Source of the DNA: Haloprofundus marisrubri | Lineage (GTDB): Archaea > Halobacteriota > Halobacteria > Halobacteriales > Haloferacaceae | Direction: 5' to 3' | Assembly (NCBI RefSeq): GCF_001469955.1 | Contig: NZ_LOPU01000031.1 | Coordinates: 1-64,000, forward strand | Length of the DNA: 64,000 nucleotides | Part shown: positions 17,625 to 25,323 of the stretch, in pieces | How positions within the stretch are numbered: the first letter of the stretch is position 1 | Layout: every line of letters begins with the position of its first letter | Made by a program: the position numbers and the translations under genes | The notes under the pieces: model-generated | Told to the model about the DNA's origin: nothing | Database searches by the model: none | The model's input: only the letters and a program-made list of their open reading frames with translations

Positions 17625-18026
17625 ATGGACCCCGAAATCACGCTCGTGACGCTCGGCGTCGACGACCTCGACGAGTCCATCCGTTTCTACCGCGACGGCC
17701 TCGGATTCCCGATGCGAGACCGCGAGGACGACAGTGACGTGGCGTTCTTCACCCTCGACGGAACGTGGCTCTCGCTCTACCCGAGAAACCTGCTCGCCGA
17801 GGATGCGAAGGTGCCCGACGAAGAGACCGGATTCTCCGGAATCACGCTCGCGCACAACGTCTCGGAGAGAGACGAGGTGAACGCCGTTCTCGAAGAGGCG
17901 GAGGCTGCCGGTGGCCGCATCGTCAAACCCGCCCAAGACGTGTTCTGGGGCGGATACTCCGGATACTTCGCGGACCCCGACGGACATCTCTGGGAAGTCG
18001 CGTACCCCGACCTCACCGACGAGTAG
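17625..18026 (+). CDS. VOC (glyoxalase/bleomycin-resistance) family protein
   Basis: A 133-aa protein of the vicinal oxygen chelate superfamily, with two beta-alpha-beta-beta-beta halves. The first half starts TLVTLGVDDLDESIRFYRDGLGF and the second has ITLAHNVSERDEV followed by GGYSGYFADPDGHLWEVAYP. The typical C-terminal metal ligand E of HLWEVAYP is present, but the N-terminal metal ligand is not clearly His. Possible roles are a lyase, dioxygenase or drug-binding protein; nothing nearby decides between them. The TATA-like CCGTTTATGAG is about 30 bases before the ATG. Confidence 0.9.
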   Translation: MDPEITLVTLGVDDLDESIRFYRDGLGFPMRDREDDSDVAFFTLDGTWLSLYPRNLLAEDAKVPDEETGFSGITLAHNVSERDEVNAVLEEAEAAGGRIVKPAQDVFWGGYSGYFADPDGHLWEVAYPDLTDE

Positions 18027-18229
18027 CGAGACTCTCCACTACAGAAGAAGCTGACTGCGAGACGGACGCCGCTCGGCGGTAGGTTCAGCGCCGGCCTCTA
18101 TGGAGACCGGTAGTCGTTGACGACGCGAAGTCGGTCGATACGAACACCGTCTCACAGTTGAACTCTCCACACGAGTTCCCGGGTGTTTACGGTGAGCGAT
18201 ACGGGGCGAGGCCGCCGTTCGAACACACA

Positions 18230-18273
18230 TTCGTGTACATATGCCCGATTGTGGCGCACCACATATGCACGAA
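18230..18273. promoter_or_regulatory. Large imperfect inverted repeat upstream of folD
   Basis: Left arm TTCGTG-TA-CATATG (18230-18243) pairs with right arm CATATGCACGAA (18262-18273), 18 bases apart. Inside, TGTGG-CGCA-CCACA (18251-18264 approximately) forms a second dyad overlapping the right arm. It ends 38 bases before ATG 18312 and spans the AT-rich elements that could serve as the TATA box. It may be an operator or an RNA hairpin in the leader. Confidence 0.45.
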
Positions 18274-18311
18274 CCCGAGCATTGAAGGCGGAGGCGGACA
18301 CCTGTTCACTC

Positions 18312-19205
18312 ATGACCGAGATAATCGACGGCAACGCCGTCGCCGCCGACATCCGCGCGGACCTCCAAGACGCCATCTCCACACTGAAAGACGCGGGCGT
18401 GACGCCCGGTCTCGCAACCGTGTTGATGAGCGACGACCCCGCAAGCGAGACGTACGTCTCGATGAAACAGCGCGACTGCGAGGAAGTCGGCATCGACGGC
18501 ATCCACGTGGAAATCGACCCGGAAGCTCCGGCCGAGGAACTGTACGAGACCATCGACGACCTGAACGCCGACCCCGACGTTCACGGCATTCTCGTCCAGA
18601 TGCCGGTGCCCGACCACGTCGACACGCGGCGCGTCCTCCGCTCTATCGCCCCCGAAAAGGACGCCGACGGCTTCCACCCCGAGAACGTCGGCCGTCTCGT
18701 CGCCGGCGACGCGCGGTTCAAACCGTGTACGCCGCACGGCGTCCAGAAACTGCTCGAATCGACCGGCGTCGACACCGAAGGAAAAGACGTCGTCGTCGTC
18801 GGCCGCTCCGACATCGTCGGCAAACCACTGGCGAACCTCTTGATTCAGAAAGCTGACGGCGGTAACGCGACGGTCACCGTCTGTCACTCGCGGACGAAAG
18901 ACCTCGCGGCGAAGACGAATCAAGCGGACATCGTCGTCGCCGCCGTCGGCGTCCCCGAACTCGTCACCGGCGAGATGCTCTCCGATGGAGTGACGGTCAT
19001 CGACGTAGGCGTCAATCGTGTCGACGCGGACACCGAGAAGGGCTACGAACTCGTCGGCGACGTCGAGTTCGAGAGCGCAAAAGAGAAAGCCGGCGCCATC
19101 ACGCCCGTCCCCGGCGGCGTCGGTCCGATGACGCGTGCGATGCTGCTGTACAACACGGTCAAAGCCGCTGGCGAGCAGTCCGACGTCGACGTCGAGTTGC
19201 CCTGA
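18312..19205 (+). CDS. folD: Bifunctional methylenetetrahydrofolate dehydrogenase/cyclohydrolase
   Basis: Oxidises 5,10-methylene-THF with NAD(P)+ and hydrolyses the methenyl product to 10-formyl-THF; cytoplasmic. The length of 297 aa is normal. Family landmarks are SDDPASETYVSMKQRDCEEVGI (Lys in MKQRDC is the catalytic lysine), the signature VHGILVQMPVPDHV, and the C-terminal TPVPGGVGPMTRAMLL. The Rossmann loop VVGRSDIVGKPLA is present. ATG 18312 fits family starts; the longer frame from 18183 would run through an inverted repeat and promoter-like sequence. With glyA it serves one-carbon supply. Confidence 0.97.
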   Translation: MTEIIDGNAVAADIRADLQDAISTLKDAGVTPGLATVLMSDDPASETYVSMKQRDCEEVGIDGIHVEIDPEAPAEELYETIDDLNADPDVHGILVQMPVPDHVDTRRVLRSIAPEKDADGFHPENVGRLVAGDARFKPCTPHGVQKLLESTGVDTEGKDVVVVGRSDIVGKPLANLLIQKADGGNATVTVCHSRTKDLAAKTNQADIVVAAVGVPELVTGEMLSDGVTVIDVGVNRVDADTEKGYELVGDVEFESAKEKAGAITPVPGGVGPMTRAMLLYNTVKAAGEQSDVDVELP

Positions 19206-19255
19206 ACGACTGTCGCCTCGTAAACAGTTATCGTGATTCGTGACGAACGTGAGAC

Positions 19256-19744
19256 ATGGTCACTTACCACGAAGTTCAGCGCTTCCGCGACACCGCCATC
19301 TGTTGGGTGGTGCTCGCCGTCCACCTACAGGCGCTGGCGCTCGTAGGCCTCCTCCTTCTCGGTGACGGTGCGAACCTCGTCCGAACGGCGATAGTGGGCG
19401 TCGTACTCGCACTGCCGGTCGTTCCGCTGTCTACGGCGTCGCTGGTAACCGAAGTCGACACCGATGGCGGCGTCGTTCGCATCCGCGTCGCACCGTTCCC
19501 GTGGACGCGAACCGTCGCGCTGGCGGACTTCACGGCGGTCGAACGCATCGAGGACTTTCCGGCGCTCGGAGCGAGTCTTGGCGTCGAATCGGCGCTGTCG
19601 GGGCGCAAGAACACGACGTACTGTCTGGCTACCGCCGGCGGAGTACGTATCCGTCTCCGCGACAGCCGTGAGATTCGCCTCGGGTCACGCCGACCAGCCG
19701 AACTGTTCGGGACGCTCGACAGCGTCGGTGTTTCCGGGCGGTAG
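19256..19744 (+). CDS. Hypothetical membrane protein
   Basis: A 162-aa protein not recognised by family. Two hydrophobic helices (about residues 15-37 and 43-63, joined by GDGANLVRTA) are followed by a soluble domain of about 95 aa. That domain has alternating beta strands resembling a PH-like fold (VRIRVAPFPWTRTVALADFTAVERIEDFP) and ends in GGVRIRLRDSREIRLGSRRPAEL. Such helix-hairpin plus PH-like layouts are common in small archaeal membrane proteins. It lies 50 bases after folD on the same strand and could share its transcript. Confidence 0.75.
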   Translation: MVTYHEVQRFRDTAICWVVLAVHLQALALVGLLLLGDGANLVRTAIVGVVLALPVVPLSTASLVTEVDTDGGVVRIRVAPFPWTRTVALADFTAVERIEDFPALGASLGVESALSGRKNTTYCLATAGGVRIRLRDSREIRLGSRRPAELFGTLDSVGVSGR

Positions 19745-19800
19745 CTGTCAGAACTTTTGGATGGTAGTCTCGGGACTTCCGGACGGTAGTTGTGTTCCGC

Positions 19801-20511
19801 TTATCCTAGCCGCGACAGTCGGTCCTGTGCGGTCGCCAGCGCGTCCAACTCGTCGGTTGCGAGGTACTCGCTGAGTTCCTTCGTCGCTTCGACGAGTCGT
19901 TCGGAATCCGTCAACGGAACGTCGCCTTCGAGTGCGTGCATCCGTTTCTCGTGGTCGCGTATCGTTCCGAGCGTCGTCTGCGCTTCGGCGTCGGGGTTTG
20001 CTTCGAGCCACGTCACCGCTTCGCGGCGATACTTCGAGACGACTGTCGCGTACGCGAGGCCCCGTGCGGCCGCCATCGACCGGGGCACGTCGTCGGGGGC
20101 GGGTCGGTCACCCGATTCCGCCCCGTTGACGAGCGTCAGTACGTACAGATACTCCTCCTCGGTCGTCTCCCGCGAGCGGTCGTACACGTCGACGGCGTGC
20201 AGCAGTTCCGCCGCGACGAGAATCTCGTCGTCGAGCGGGCGGAGTTCGCCCTCGCTGACGAAACCACGTTTTCTGATGTACTCTCGAAGCCGTGGTTTCA
20301 GGTCGTCGACGACATCGCGCACCTCGCCGTCTACGAGCGTCGTCTTCAGGTCGGTCAGTTCGAGCGTCGTCGCCGTGTCGGTGTGTTCTTTTCGCTCGTC
20401 GACGCCGACGCTTCTGATGCTGCCGCAGTCGGGGCAACTCACGCTGCCCGTCTCGTAGTACGACCAGCGAGTCCCGCAGTCCGCACACTCGCGTCGTCCC
20501 CGAATCTCCAT
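19801..20511 (-). CDS. Zinc-ribbon protein of unknown function
   Basis: A 236-aa protein starting at ATG 20511 with a TFIIB-type zinc ribbon: CADCG and CPDCG (about residues 9-36). The rest is helical and acidic, with LREYIRKRGFVSEGELRPLDDEILVAAELLHAVDVYDRS in the middle. I recognise it only as a conserved haloarchaeal type. The longer frame adds 17 residues without ribbon features. Possible roles include nucleic-acid or protein binding; nothing in the neighbourhood decides. Confidence 0.8.
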   Translation of the reverse strand: MEIRGRRECADCGTRWSYYETGSVSCPDCGSIRSVGVDERKEHTDTATTLELTDLKTTLVDGEVRDVVDDLKPRLREYIRKRGFVSEGELRPLDDEILVAAELLHAVDVYDRSRETTEEEYLYVLTLVNGAESGDRPAPDDVPRSMAAARGLAYATVVSKYRREAVTWLEANPDAEAQTTLGTIRDHEKRMHALEGDVPLTDSERLVEATKELSEYLATDELDALATAQDRLSRLG

Positions 20512-20724
20512 ACCGCGAGGTTCGCGTGCGCGAGGGAAAACAACACTGGCTCGAACCAACACCGACTCGAACTCCCCAGAGATTGTGACCGGCGGACTGC
20601 TTCCGCCAGTGACTCCCCTGCCGGAGGGCGACGAGAGCTGACGAAAACGTACACGAAGATGTGAAAATCATGTTATTATAAGCTTCCGAGGAACTATACT
20701 GTGCGGTGTTGAAGTTCATTCGCG

Positions 20725-21009
20725 ATGATGAACGACCTCAGCGGTTTCCAACGAGACCTGCTGTACGTGATGGCGGGACTGGACAAACCGTCCGGGCAAC
20801 AGATAAAGGGAGAACTGGAGTCGTACCTCGACTCGGAAGTCAACCACGGACGACTCTACCCGAACCTCGACGTACTCGTCGAAAAGGAGTACGTCGAAAA
20901 AGGTGCTATCGACCGCCGGACGAACTACTACGATATCACCGAGTCAGGAAAGGAGTTGCTCAAACAACGGCGTGAGTGGGAAGACCAGTACTTCACTGCG
21001 AGCGCCTGA
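20725..21009 (+). CDS. PadR-family transcriptional regulator
   Basis: A 94-aa winged-HTH protein. LSGFQRDLLYVMAGLDKPSGQQIK starts the first helices, HGRLYPNLDVLVEKEYVEKG is the recognition-helix region, and RRTNYYDITESGKELL forms the wing. It is a short PadR form lacking the long C-terminal helical domain. A close paralogue lies at 22128-22442. AT-rich elements TTATTATAAGC (about 20673-20683) and AACTATACTG (about 20693) give a promoter. ATG 20725 and 20728 are equivalent. Target unknown; PadR regulators often control neighbouring transport genes or themselves. Confidence 0.9.
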   Translation: MMNDLSGFQRDLLYVMAGLDKPSGQQIKGELESYLDSEVNHGRLYPNLDVLVEKEYVEKGAIDRRTNYYDITESGKELLKQRREWEDQYFTASA

Positions 21010-21195
21010 CGCCCGTAACTCGCGTGCGAGAACGGCTCGCCGACGGGACGGACAGCGACGCACACGAGACTGACTGAGGTGCTGTTCACGCCGACACCCT
21101 CGGCGATGACACGGCAGGGGTCGTCGGCCCGCGCCGAACGCGGGTCGATACCCGACGGTGGGGTTCTTTGGTGGTCGTCGACTTACTTTCGAGCG

Positions 21196-21342
21196 ATGCG
21201 CGACGAAGCCGAGATACGAGAACAGTACGAGTTCCTCAAGACTCAACTGGAAGACGAGGAGATGCGTCACGAACGAGTGAGACAGATGTTCACCTACTAC
21301 AAGCGCGCCCTCGGATGGGTGCTCGAAGAAGAACACATTTAA
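21196..21342 (+). CDS. Small conserved haloarchaeal-type protein, 48 aa
   Basis: A small acidic helical protein of 48 aa, MRDEAEIREQYEFLKTQ at the start and YYKRALGWVLEEEHI at the end. The charged heptad pattern suggests a coiled coil or helical hairpin. I recall near-identical small haloarchaeal proteins but no function. The upstream frame to 21079 is rejected as it lacks family character. A promoter-like TTACTTTC lies just before the ATG. It sits between the two PadR-like regulators and just before the candidate RNA. Confidence 0.7.
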   Translation: MRDEAEIREQYEFLKTQLEDEEMRHERVRQMFTYYKRALGWVLEEEHI

Positions 21343-21370
21343 GCGAAAACGAAGGTCTCGCACGTCGTCG

Positions 21371-21389
21371 GTAAGTTTAAGTAAAAACG
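21371..21389 (+). promoter_or_regulatory. TATA-like promoter of the candidate structured RNA
   Basis: GTAAGTTTAAGTAAAAACG is the most AT-rich stretch here. The TTTAAGTA core (about 21376-21383) predicts a transcription start about 25 bases downstream, near 21401-21406, exactly where the first hairpin begins. On the minus strand the same bases give a T-run (GTTTTTACTT) that could instead be a terminator. Confidence 0.45.
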
Positions 21390-21403
21390 TGTGGTACGTG
21401 CTG

Positions 21404-21500
21404 GTGACGCTTCGCTTTGGAGGGCCGAAGCGTCAGCGGGGACCAATTCAGGGCGGCAAGCACCCACGCGGTATTTCGCGTGGCTTGCTTTCCTTTTGAT
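21404..21500 (+). ncRNA. Candidate structured small RNA, two hairpins
   Basis: Two stable hairpins are visible. The first: TGACGCTTCG (21405-21414), 11-base loop, CGAAGCGTCA (21426-21435), a perfect 10-bp stem whose loop contains GGAGGG, complementary to the 16S anti-Shine-Dalgarno. The second: GCAAGC, ACC bulge, CACGCG, GTATTT loop, CGCGTG, GCTTGC (21456-21488), two perfect 6-bp stems. The T-rich TTTCCTTTTGAT follows, like a terminator. A TATA element lies about 25 bases before the first stem. I do not recognise the family (not SRP RNA, RNase P or tRNA). The strand is inferred; the minus strand would make it part of the 3' end of the amphi-Trp gene. Confidence 0.5.
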
Positions 21501-21570
21501 ACAGTACATCCGGAGCGACGGTTCTATTCGTGAACTCTGCTCACGCCAAAAAATCGGTCGCAAAGCTACG

Positions 21571-21861
21571 TCACTCGATACTGAGTTCGCTGTCGGTAGC
21601 CTGCTGGTCGTCGTCGCCTTCGTCCCACTCCAACTCGAACTCGACGCTGAGTTCGGCGGGTCCACCCGACGAGGAGGTCTCGCGTTCGGCTTTCACCTCG
21701 AACGTCGGTTGGGTGGGAACGTCGAGCGTCACCGATTCGCTGCCGGCCGAAAGCGTCATCGACTCGCCGGAGTCGAGTTTGTCGGCGACGGTTCTGAGGT
21801 AGGCAGCGATGGATGCGCGGTCCTGTCGGCGCTCGGTTTTGAAGAGTACTTCTTCGGGCAT
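21571..21861 (-). CDS. Amphi-Trp domain-containing protein
   Basis: A 96-aa protein with the amphi-Trp domain: VLFKTERRQDRASIAAYLRTVADKL at the start and ESVTLDVPTQP later, then a beta strand pair (FEVKAERE, LSVEFELEWDEG) and an acidic tail. The domain occurs in archaea and bacteria, often in restriction-like or envelope contexts, but its function is not established. ATG 21861 is chosen; TATA-like GCTTATCCGC lies about 30 bases upstream on the minus strand. It is convergent with the candidate RNA. Confidence 0.85.
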   Translation of the reverse strand: MPEEVLFKTERRQDRASIAAYLRTVADKLDSGESMTLSAGSESVTLDVPTQPTFEVKAERETSSSGGPAELSVEFELEWDEGDDDQQATDSELSIE

Positions 21862-22127
21862 GCGCTCACGTACGACGAGACAGCGGATAAGCACGACGCC
21901 TCTCGAAGGTGAACGGTCCACTGTACCCGTCGCTTGTCGCCTCCGGTTCATAGTCGGATTCCGGACATATTCTCCGGATAGCGTACGACTCATCACCGAC
22001 AGTTCTCCGGCGTTGTGAGTGCAGGGAGAGCGAAGACCGAACACAGAACCGTCGCTGGTCGCCTCCGCAAAGAGGTAGTCGATATGCTTATTTCAATCCG
22101 ACAGAAATACCGGCGTAGACGTTACCG

Positions 22128-22442
22128 ATGTACGACCTGACAGGATTCCAACGAGACTTGCTGTACGTAATTGCAGGACTAGAGGAACCGCACGGCCTCG
22201 CCATCAAAGAGGAACTCGAAGATTACTACGAGAAGGAGATTCACCACGGTCGACTGTACCCGAACCTCGACACGCTCGTCGAGAAAGGACTCGTCGACAA
22301 AGGCCAGCGTGACCGCCGGACGAACTACTACACGCTCACTCGGCGCGGACGCCGTGAAATCAACGCTCGTTCGAACTGGGAGTCTCGATACGTCGAAGAG
22401 GACGAACCCGAGGCCGAGGCCGGAGTCGGAATCGAGAACTGA
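22128..22442 (+). CDS. PadR-family transcriptional regulator (paralogue)
   Basis: A 104-aa winged HTH, highly similar to the 20725-21009 protein: LTGFQRDLLYVIAGLEEPHG matches LSGFQRDLLYVMAGLDKPSG, and HGRLYPNLDTLVEKGLVDKG matches HGRLYPNLDVLVEKEYVEKG. An acidic tail (YVEEDEPEAEAGVGIEN) distinguishes it. Same short PadR form, same strand, 1.1 kb apart, so the pair probably arose by duplication. The upstream region has several AT-rich elements (GCTTATTTCAATCC, about 22085-22098) for a promoter. Confidence 0.9.
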   Translation: MYDLTGFQRDLLYVIAGLEEPHGLAIKEELEDYYEKEIHHGRLYPNLDTLVEKGLVDKGQRDRRTNYYTLTRRGRREINARSNWESRYVEEDEPEAEAGVGIEN

Positions 22443-22453
22443 GTTCGCCGCCG

Positions 22454-23866
22454 TTACGACTGTTTCTCGTCGTCAGCCGTCTCGGTAGTGGCGTCGCCGC
22501 CGTTCTCGCTGTTCTCGCTGCTGTCTGTGTCGTTCGCCGACATCGGCGCCGAGTCGCCCGTAGACGACCCCGCTTCGTCCGATTCGCCGCTGCGACTATC
22601 GGCCTTTCCGCCGCTCTCGTCGGGCGTCCCGACGTGCGTCGACTCCTGTCGAGCCGCCGGCGACGGTTCCCCGCCGCCGTTGGCGGCCTGTCGCGTCGGA
22701 GCCTCGAACGGGTCACCGGGAAGCCAACTCGGGTCGACGGCGTAGGGACGAATCGGTTCGCCGGAGACGAGTTCCGGGAGGATGATGCGCGCGAAGTGGA
22801 CGACCAGCACGAGCAGAAGCGGCATGAGGAAGATGCCGTACCAGCCGAACAGCAGCGGTCCGAGCGTGTACGCGAGCATCACCGCGCCGACGTGCAGCGA
22901 GCGGCCGGAAACGTACGGACGAAGCACGAGGTCCGGGATGGTGTCGACGACGACGAACGAGACCAGCGCGAACACGCCGACGAACCAGAGGGCGGCGGGG
23001 TTCGACGGTGGAACCAGCGTGGACAGCGCCATGTAGATGGCGACGGGGAAGTACACCAGTTTCATGCCGACGACGGGAATGAGGCTGGCGACGCCGGCCA
23101 AGAGACCGACGAGCGCCGCCGCGGGGATGGCGAGTCCCGGCGGTGCGAACGCGTTCAACGCCGAGTACGCGATAACGCCGATGGTCCCGGTGACGGCGGC
23201 GTTGAGGATGTTGCCGAAGAAGATGCTGTTGAGGTCGTTGTCGACGGCGCGGAGATACGCGACGGCGACGCCGTCGTCGTCGCCGATGCGCCACTCGAAC
23301 CAATCGGCGAGTTTCCGGTCGTCGCGCAGCAGGTAGAACGCCAGCGCGGACATCACGAACAGGTGGATGAGGCCGATACCGACGAAGGCGACGGTCACGG
23401 CCGCAGAGCCGAGCGACGCGAACAGCGACTGGATGTTCGAGGCGGTGATGTACTGGAGGAGGTCCCCCGAGAGTAACGCCTGCGCGCTCGTGAGGTTCGT
23501 CAGTTGCTCGACGACGGCCGGGTCGAGGCCGAACTGTTCGGGGTCGAACCCGTTGCCCGTCACCGACCCGAGTTGCCGGATGACGATGAGCAGCGCGTAG
23601 CCGACGAGTGCGAGCGCCGGCAACACCAGCGCGAACATGGCGACGGCCGCCGCGAGACTCGACGGGTGAATCCGCGTGTCGAGTCGGCGGAAGATGGGCC
23701 GGGTCGCGTAGTAGATGAACAGTCCGAACACGACGGTCCCGATGAACGAGTACACGACGTAACAGAGCGCGACAGCTAGGAGGACGGCGAGGAACCACCA
23801 GCCGAGTCTGGAACGTGCGATACCCATAAACCGCCGCTGGGTATCGACGTCCTTCTCAGTCGACAT
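22454..23866 (-). CDS. AI-2E family transporter
   Basis: A 470-aa multi-pass membrane protein of the AI-2E/PerM family. About eight hydrophobic segments are visible, with the family signature GLLAGVASLIPVVGMKLVYFPVAIY (about residue 265) and SGRSLHVGAVMLAYTLGPLLFGWYGIFLMPLLLVL further on. A long low-complexity acidic tail (about residues 385-470, Ser/Asp/Glu) follows the last helix. Family members export small solutes such as AI-2 or, in some archaea and bacteria, Na+ coupled to H+; the substrate here is unknown. ATG 23866 (MSTEKDVD) is preferred over the longer frame. Confidence 0.88.
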   Translation of the reverse strand: MSTEKDVDTQRRFMGIARSRLGWWFLAVLLAVALCYVVYSFIGTVVFGLFIYYATRPIFRRLDTRIHPSSLAAAVAMFALVLPALALVGYALLIVIRQLGSVTGNGFDPEQFGLDPAVVEQLTNLTSAQALLSGDLLQYITASNIQSLFASLGSAAVTVAFVGIGLIHLFVMSALAFYLLRDDRKLADWFEWRIGDDDGVAVAYLRAVDNDLNSIFFGNILNAAVTGTIGVIAYSALNAFAPPGLAIPAAALVGLLAGVASLIPVVGMKLVYFPVAIYMALSTLVPPSNPAALWFVGVFALVSFVVVDTIPDLVLRPYVSGRSLHVGAVMLAYTLGPLLFGWYGIFLMPLLLVLVVHFARIILPELVSGEPIRPYAVDPSWLPGDPFEAPTRQAANGGGEPSPAARQESTHVGTPDESGGKADSRSGESDEAGSSTGDSAPMSANDTDSSENSENGGDATTETADDEKQS

Positions 23867-23944
23867 ACCCAAAGGCTGGGTGGAGATGACAAAAGCGTGT
23901 CGCGCCCGGAGAGTTAACACGGGCGGTTGCGTACCTGACGGGAC

Positions 23945-25243
23945 ATGCTCTCTCTATCGGTCCTGCAGTCGGGCGGTTTGCTTCCTCCTTCGTTCGACGA
24001 GACGATTGGTCGTCTCGTGTTAGCCGCCGCGTTGGGTCTCTTCTTGGGACTGGAACGCGAGTGGTCCGACAAGTCCGCCGGGATTCGGACGTTCTCGTTG
24101 ACGAGTCTCGTCGGGGCAGTGTTCACGATTCTCGCGCGCGAAGAGTTTCTCGGTGAGGCACTGCTCGCTATCGGCGGCGTGTTAGTCATCGTCCAAGGTA
24201 TCCTGTTAGCGGCACAGAGCCTCCAAGAAGGGGCGAAAGATGGCTTACTTCTCACTACCTCGGTGTCGCTTCTCGTAGCGTACGGCATCGGTGCACTCGT
24301 CGCCGCGGGCTACGTTCTCGCGGGTGTCACCGTCGCCGTCGTCTCCTCGCTCCTACTCGTGCTCAAACGCGAACTCCACGGGTTCGCGGGCGCGCTCTCG
24401 CGCGAGGAACTCCGGTCGTCGACGGAGTTTGCGATACTCGCGTTCGTCGTCTACCCGCTGTTGCCGCCGGGCGAAATCGACATCTACGGCGTGCCGCTGG
24501 AACCGCGCGTCGCGTGGCTGATGGTCGTCACCGTCGCCGGCATCGGCATCGTCAACTACGCCGTCGTCAGAAGCTACGGCAGTCGCGGTATCGCCGTCAC
24601 GGGCTTCTTCGGCGGCCTCGCCTCTTCGACGGCCGTCGTCGGGACGATGTTAGACCACGTCAAGCAGCGGCCGGAGGCGGCGTCGTACGGCGTCGCCGGC
24701 GTCCTGCTCGCCAACGCCGCGATGGCCGTGCGAAACCTCGCTATCGTACTCGTCTTTACGGTCAACTCGTCGGGGCCGGTGTTGACGACGGCTGTCGTTC
24801 CGCTGGGCGTCATCGTCGTCGGCAGCGTCGCTATCGCCGCCGTCGCCGCCGACTGGAAAGCGAACGTCGAGATGGACCTCGAAAGTCCCTTTTCGCTGCA
24901 GAACGCGCTCTCGTTCGGCTTCGTCTTCCTGCTTATCCTCGCGACAGGCGCACTGGCACAGGCGGAGTTCGGGTCGACGGGCCTGTTCATCAGCGCGTTC
25001 GCGTCCGGACTCGTCTCCTCTGCGGGTGCGACTACCTCCGCGGTACTGCTCTACCGCAGCGGCACCATCGGCGGGCCTGCGGCCGTTATCGCGGTTCTGT
25101 TGGCGACGGCGTCGAGCATCGTCGTCAAAGCGGCGTTGTCGGCGGCGGGGCCGAAACCGTTCGCTCGGCGGGTGGCGCTCTGGAGTCTCGTCGTTCTCCT
25201 CGTTTCCGGCGTTAGCACCGCGGCCGTCGCGGTGTTCGGCTGA
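23945..25243 (+). CDS. MgtC/SapB-DUF4010 family membrane protein
   Basis: A 432-aa integral membrane protein. The N-terminal part (about 20-170) is MgtC/SapB-like: RLVLAAALGLFLGLEREWSDKSAGIRTFSLTSLVGAVF has the GLEReW and KxAGxRT features. The C-terminal part (about 170-430) is the DUF4010 helical domain (ASSTAVVGTMLDH, LANAAMAVRNL, GLVSSAGATTSAVLLYRSG). The role is unknown; MgtC proteins are linked to magnesium-limited growth. It is divergent from the AI-2E gene, with a shared intergenic region of 78 bases. Confidence 0.85.
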   Translation: MLSLSVLQSGGLLPPSFDETIGRLVLAAALGLFLGLEREWSDKSAGIRTFSLTSLVGAVFTILAREEFLGEALLAIGGVLVIVQGILLAAQSLQEGAKDGLLLTTSVSLLVAYGIGALVAAGYVLAGVTVAVVSSLLLVLKRELHGFAGALSREELRSSTEFAILAFVVYPLLPPGEIDIYGVPLEPRVAWLMVVTVAGIGIVNYAVVRSYGSRGIAVTGFFGGLASSTAVVGTMLDHVKQRPEAASYGVAGVLLANAAMAVRNLAIVLVFTVNSSGPVLTTAVVPLGVIVVGSVAIAAVAADWKANVEMDLESPFSLQNALSFGFVFLLILATGALAQAEFGSTGLFISAFASGLVSSAGATTSAVLLYRSGTIGGPAAVIAVLLATASSIVVKAALSAAGPKPFARRVALWSLVVLLVSGVSTAAVAVFG

Positions 25244-25323
25244 GTCGGCTGGACGAGTCGGTCTGCAAATATTTCCTAAACCGTAACGAATCTCTTAACA
25301 TATGTGTCTCCGTACCGCGGGCC

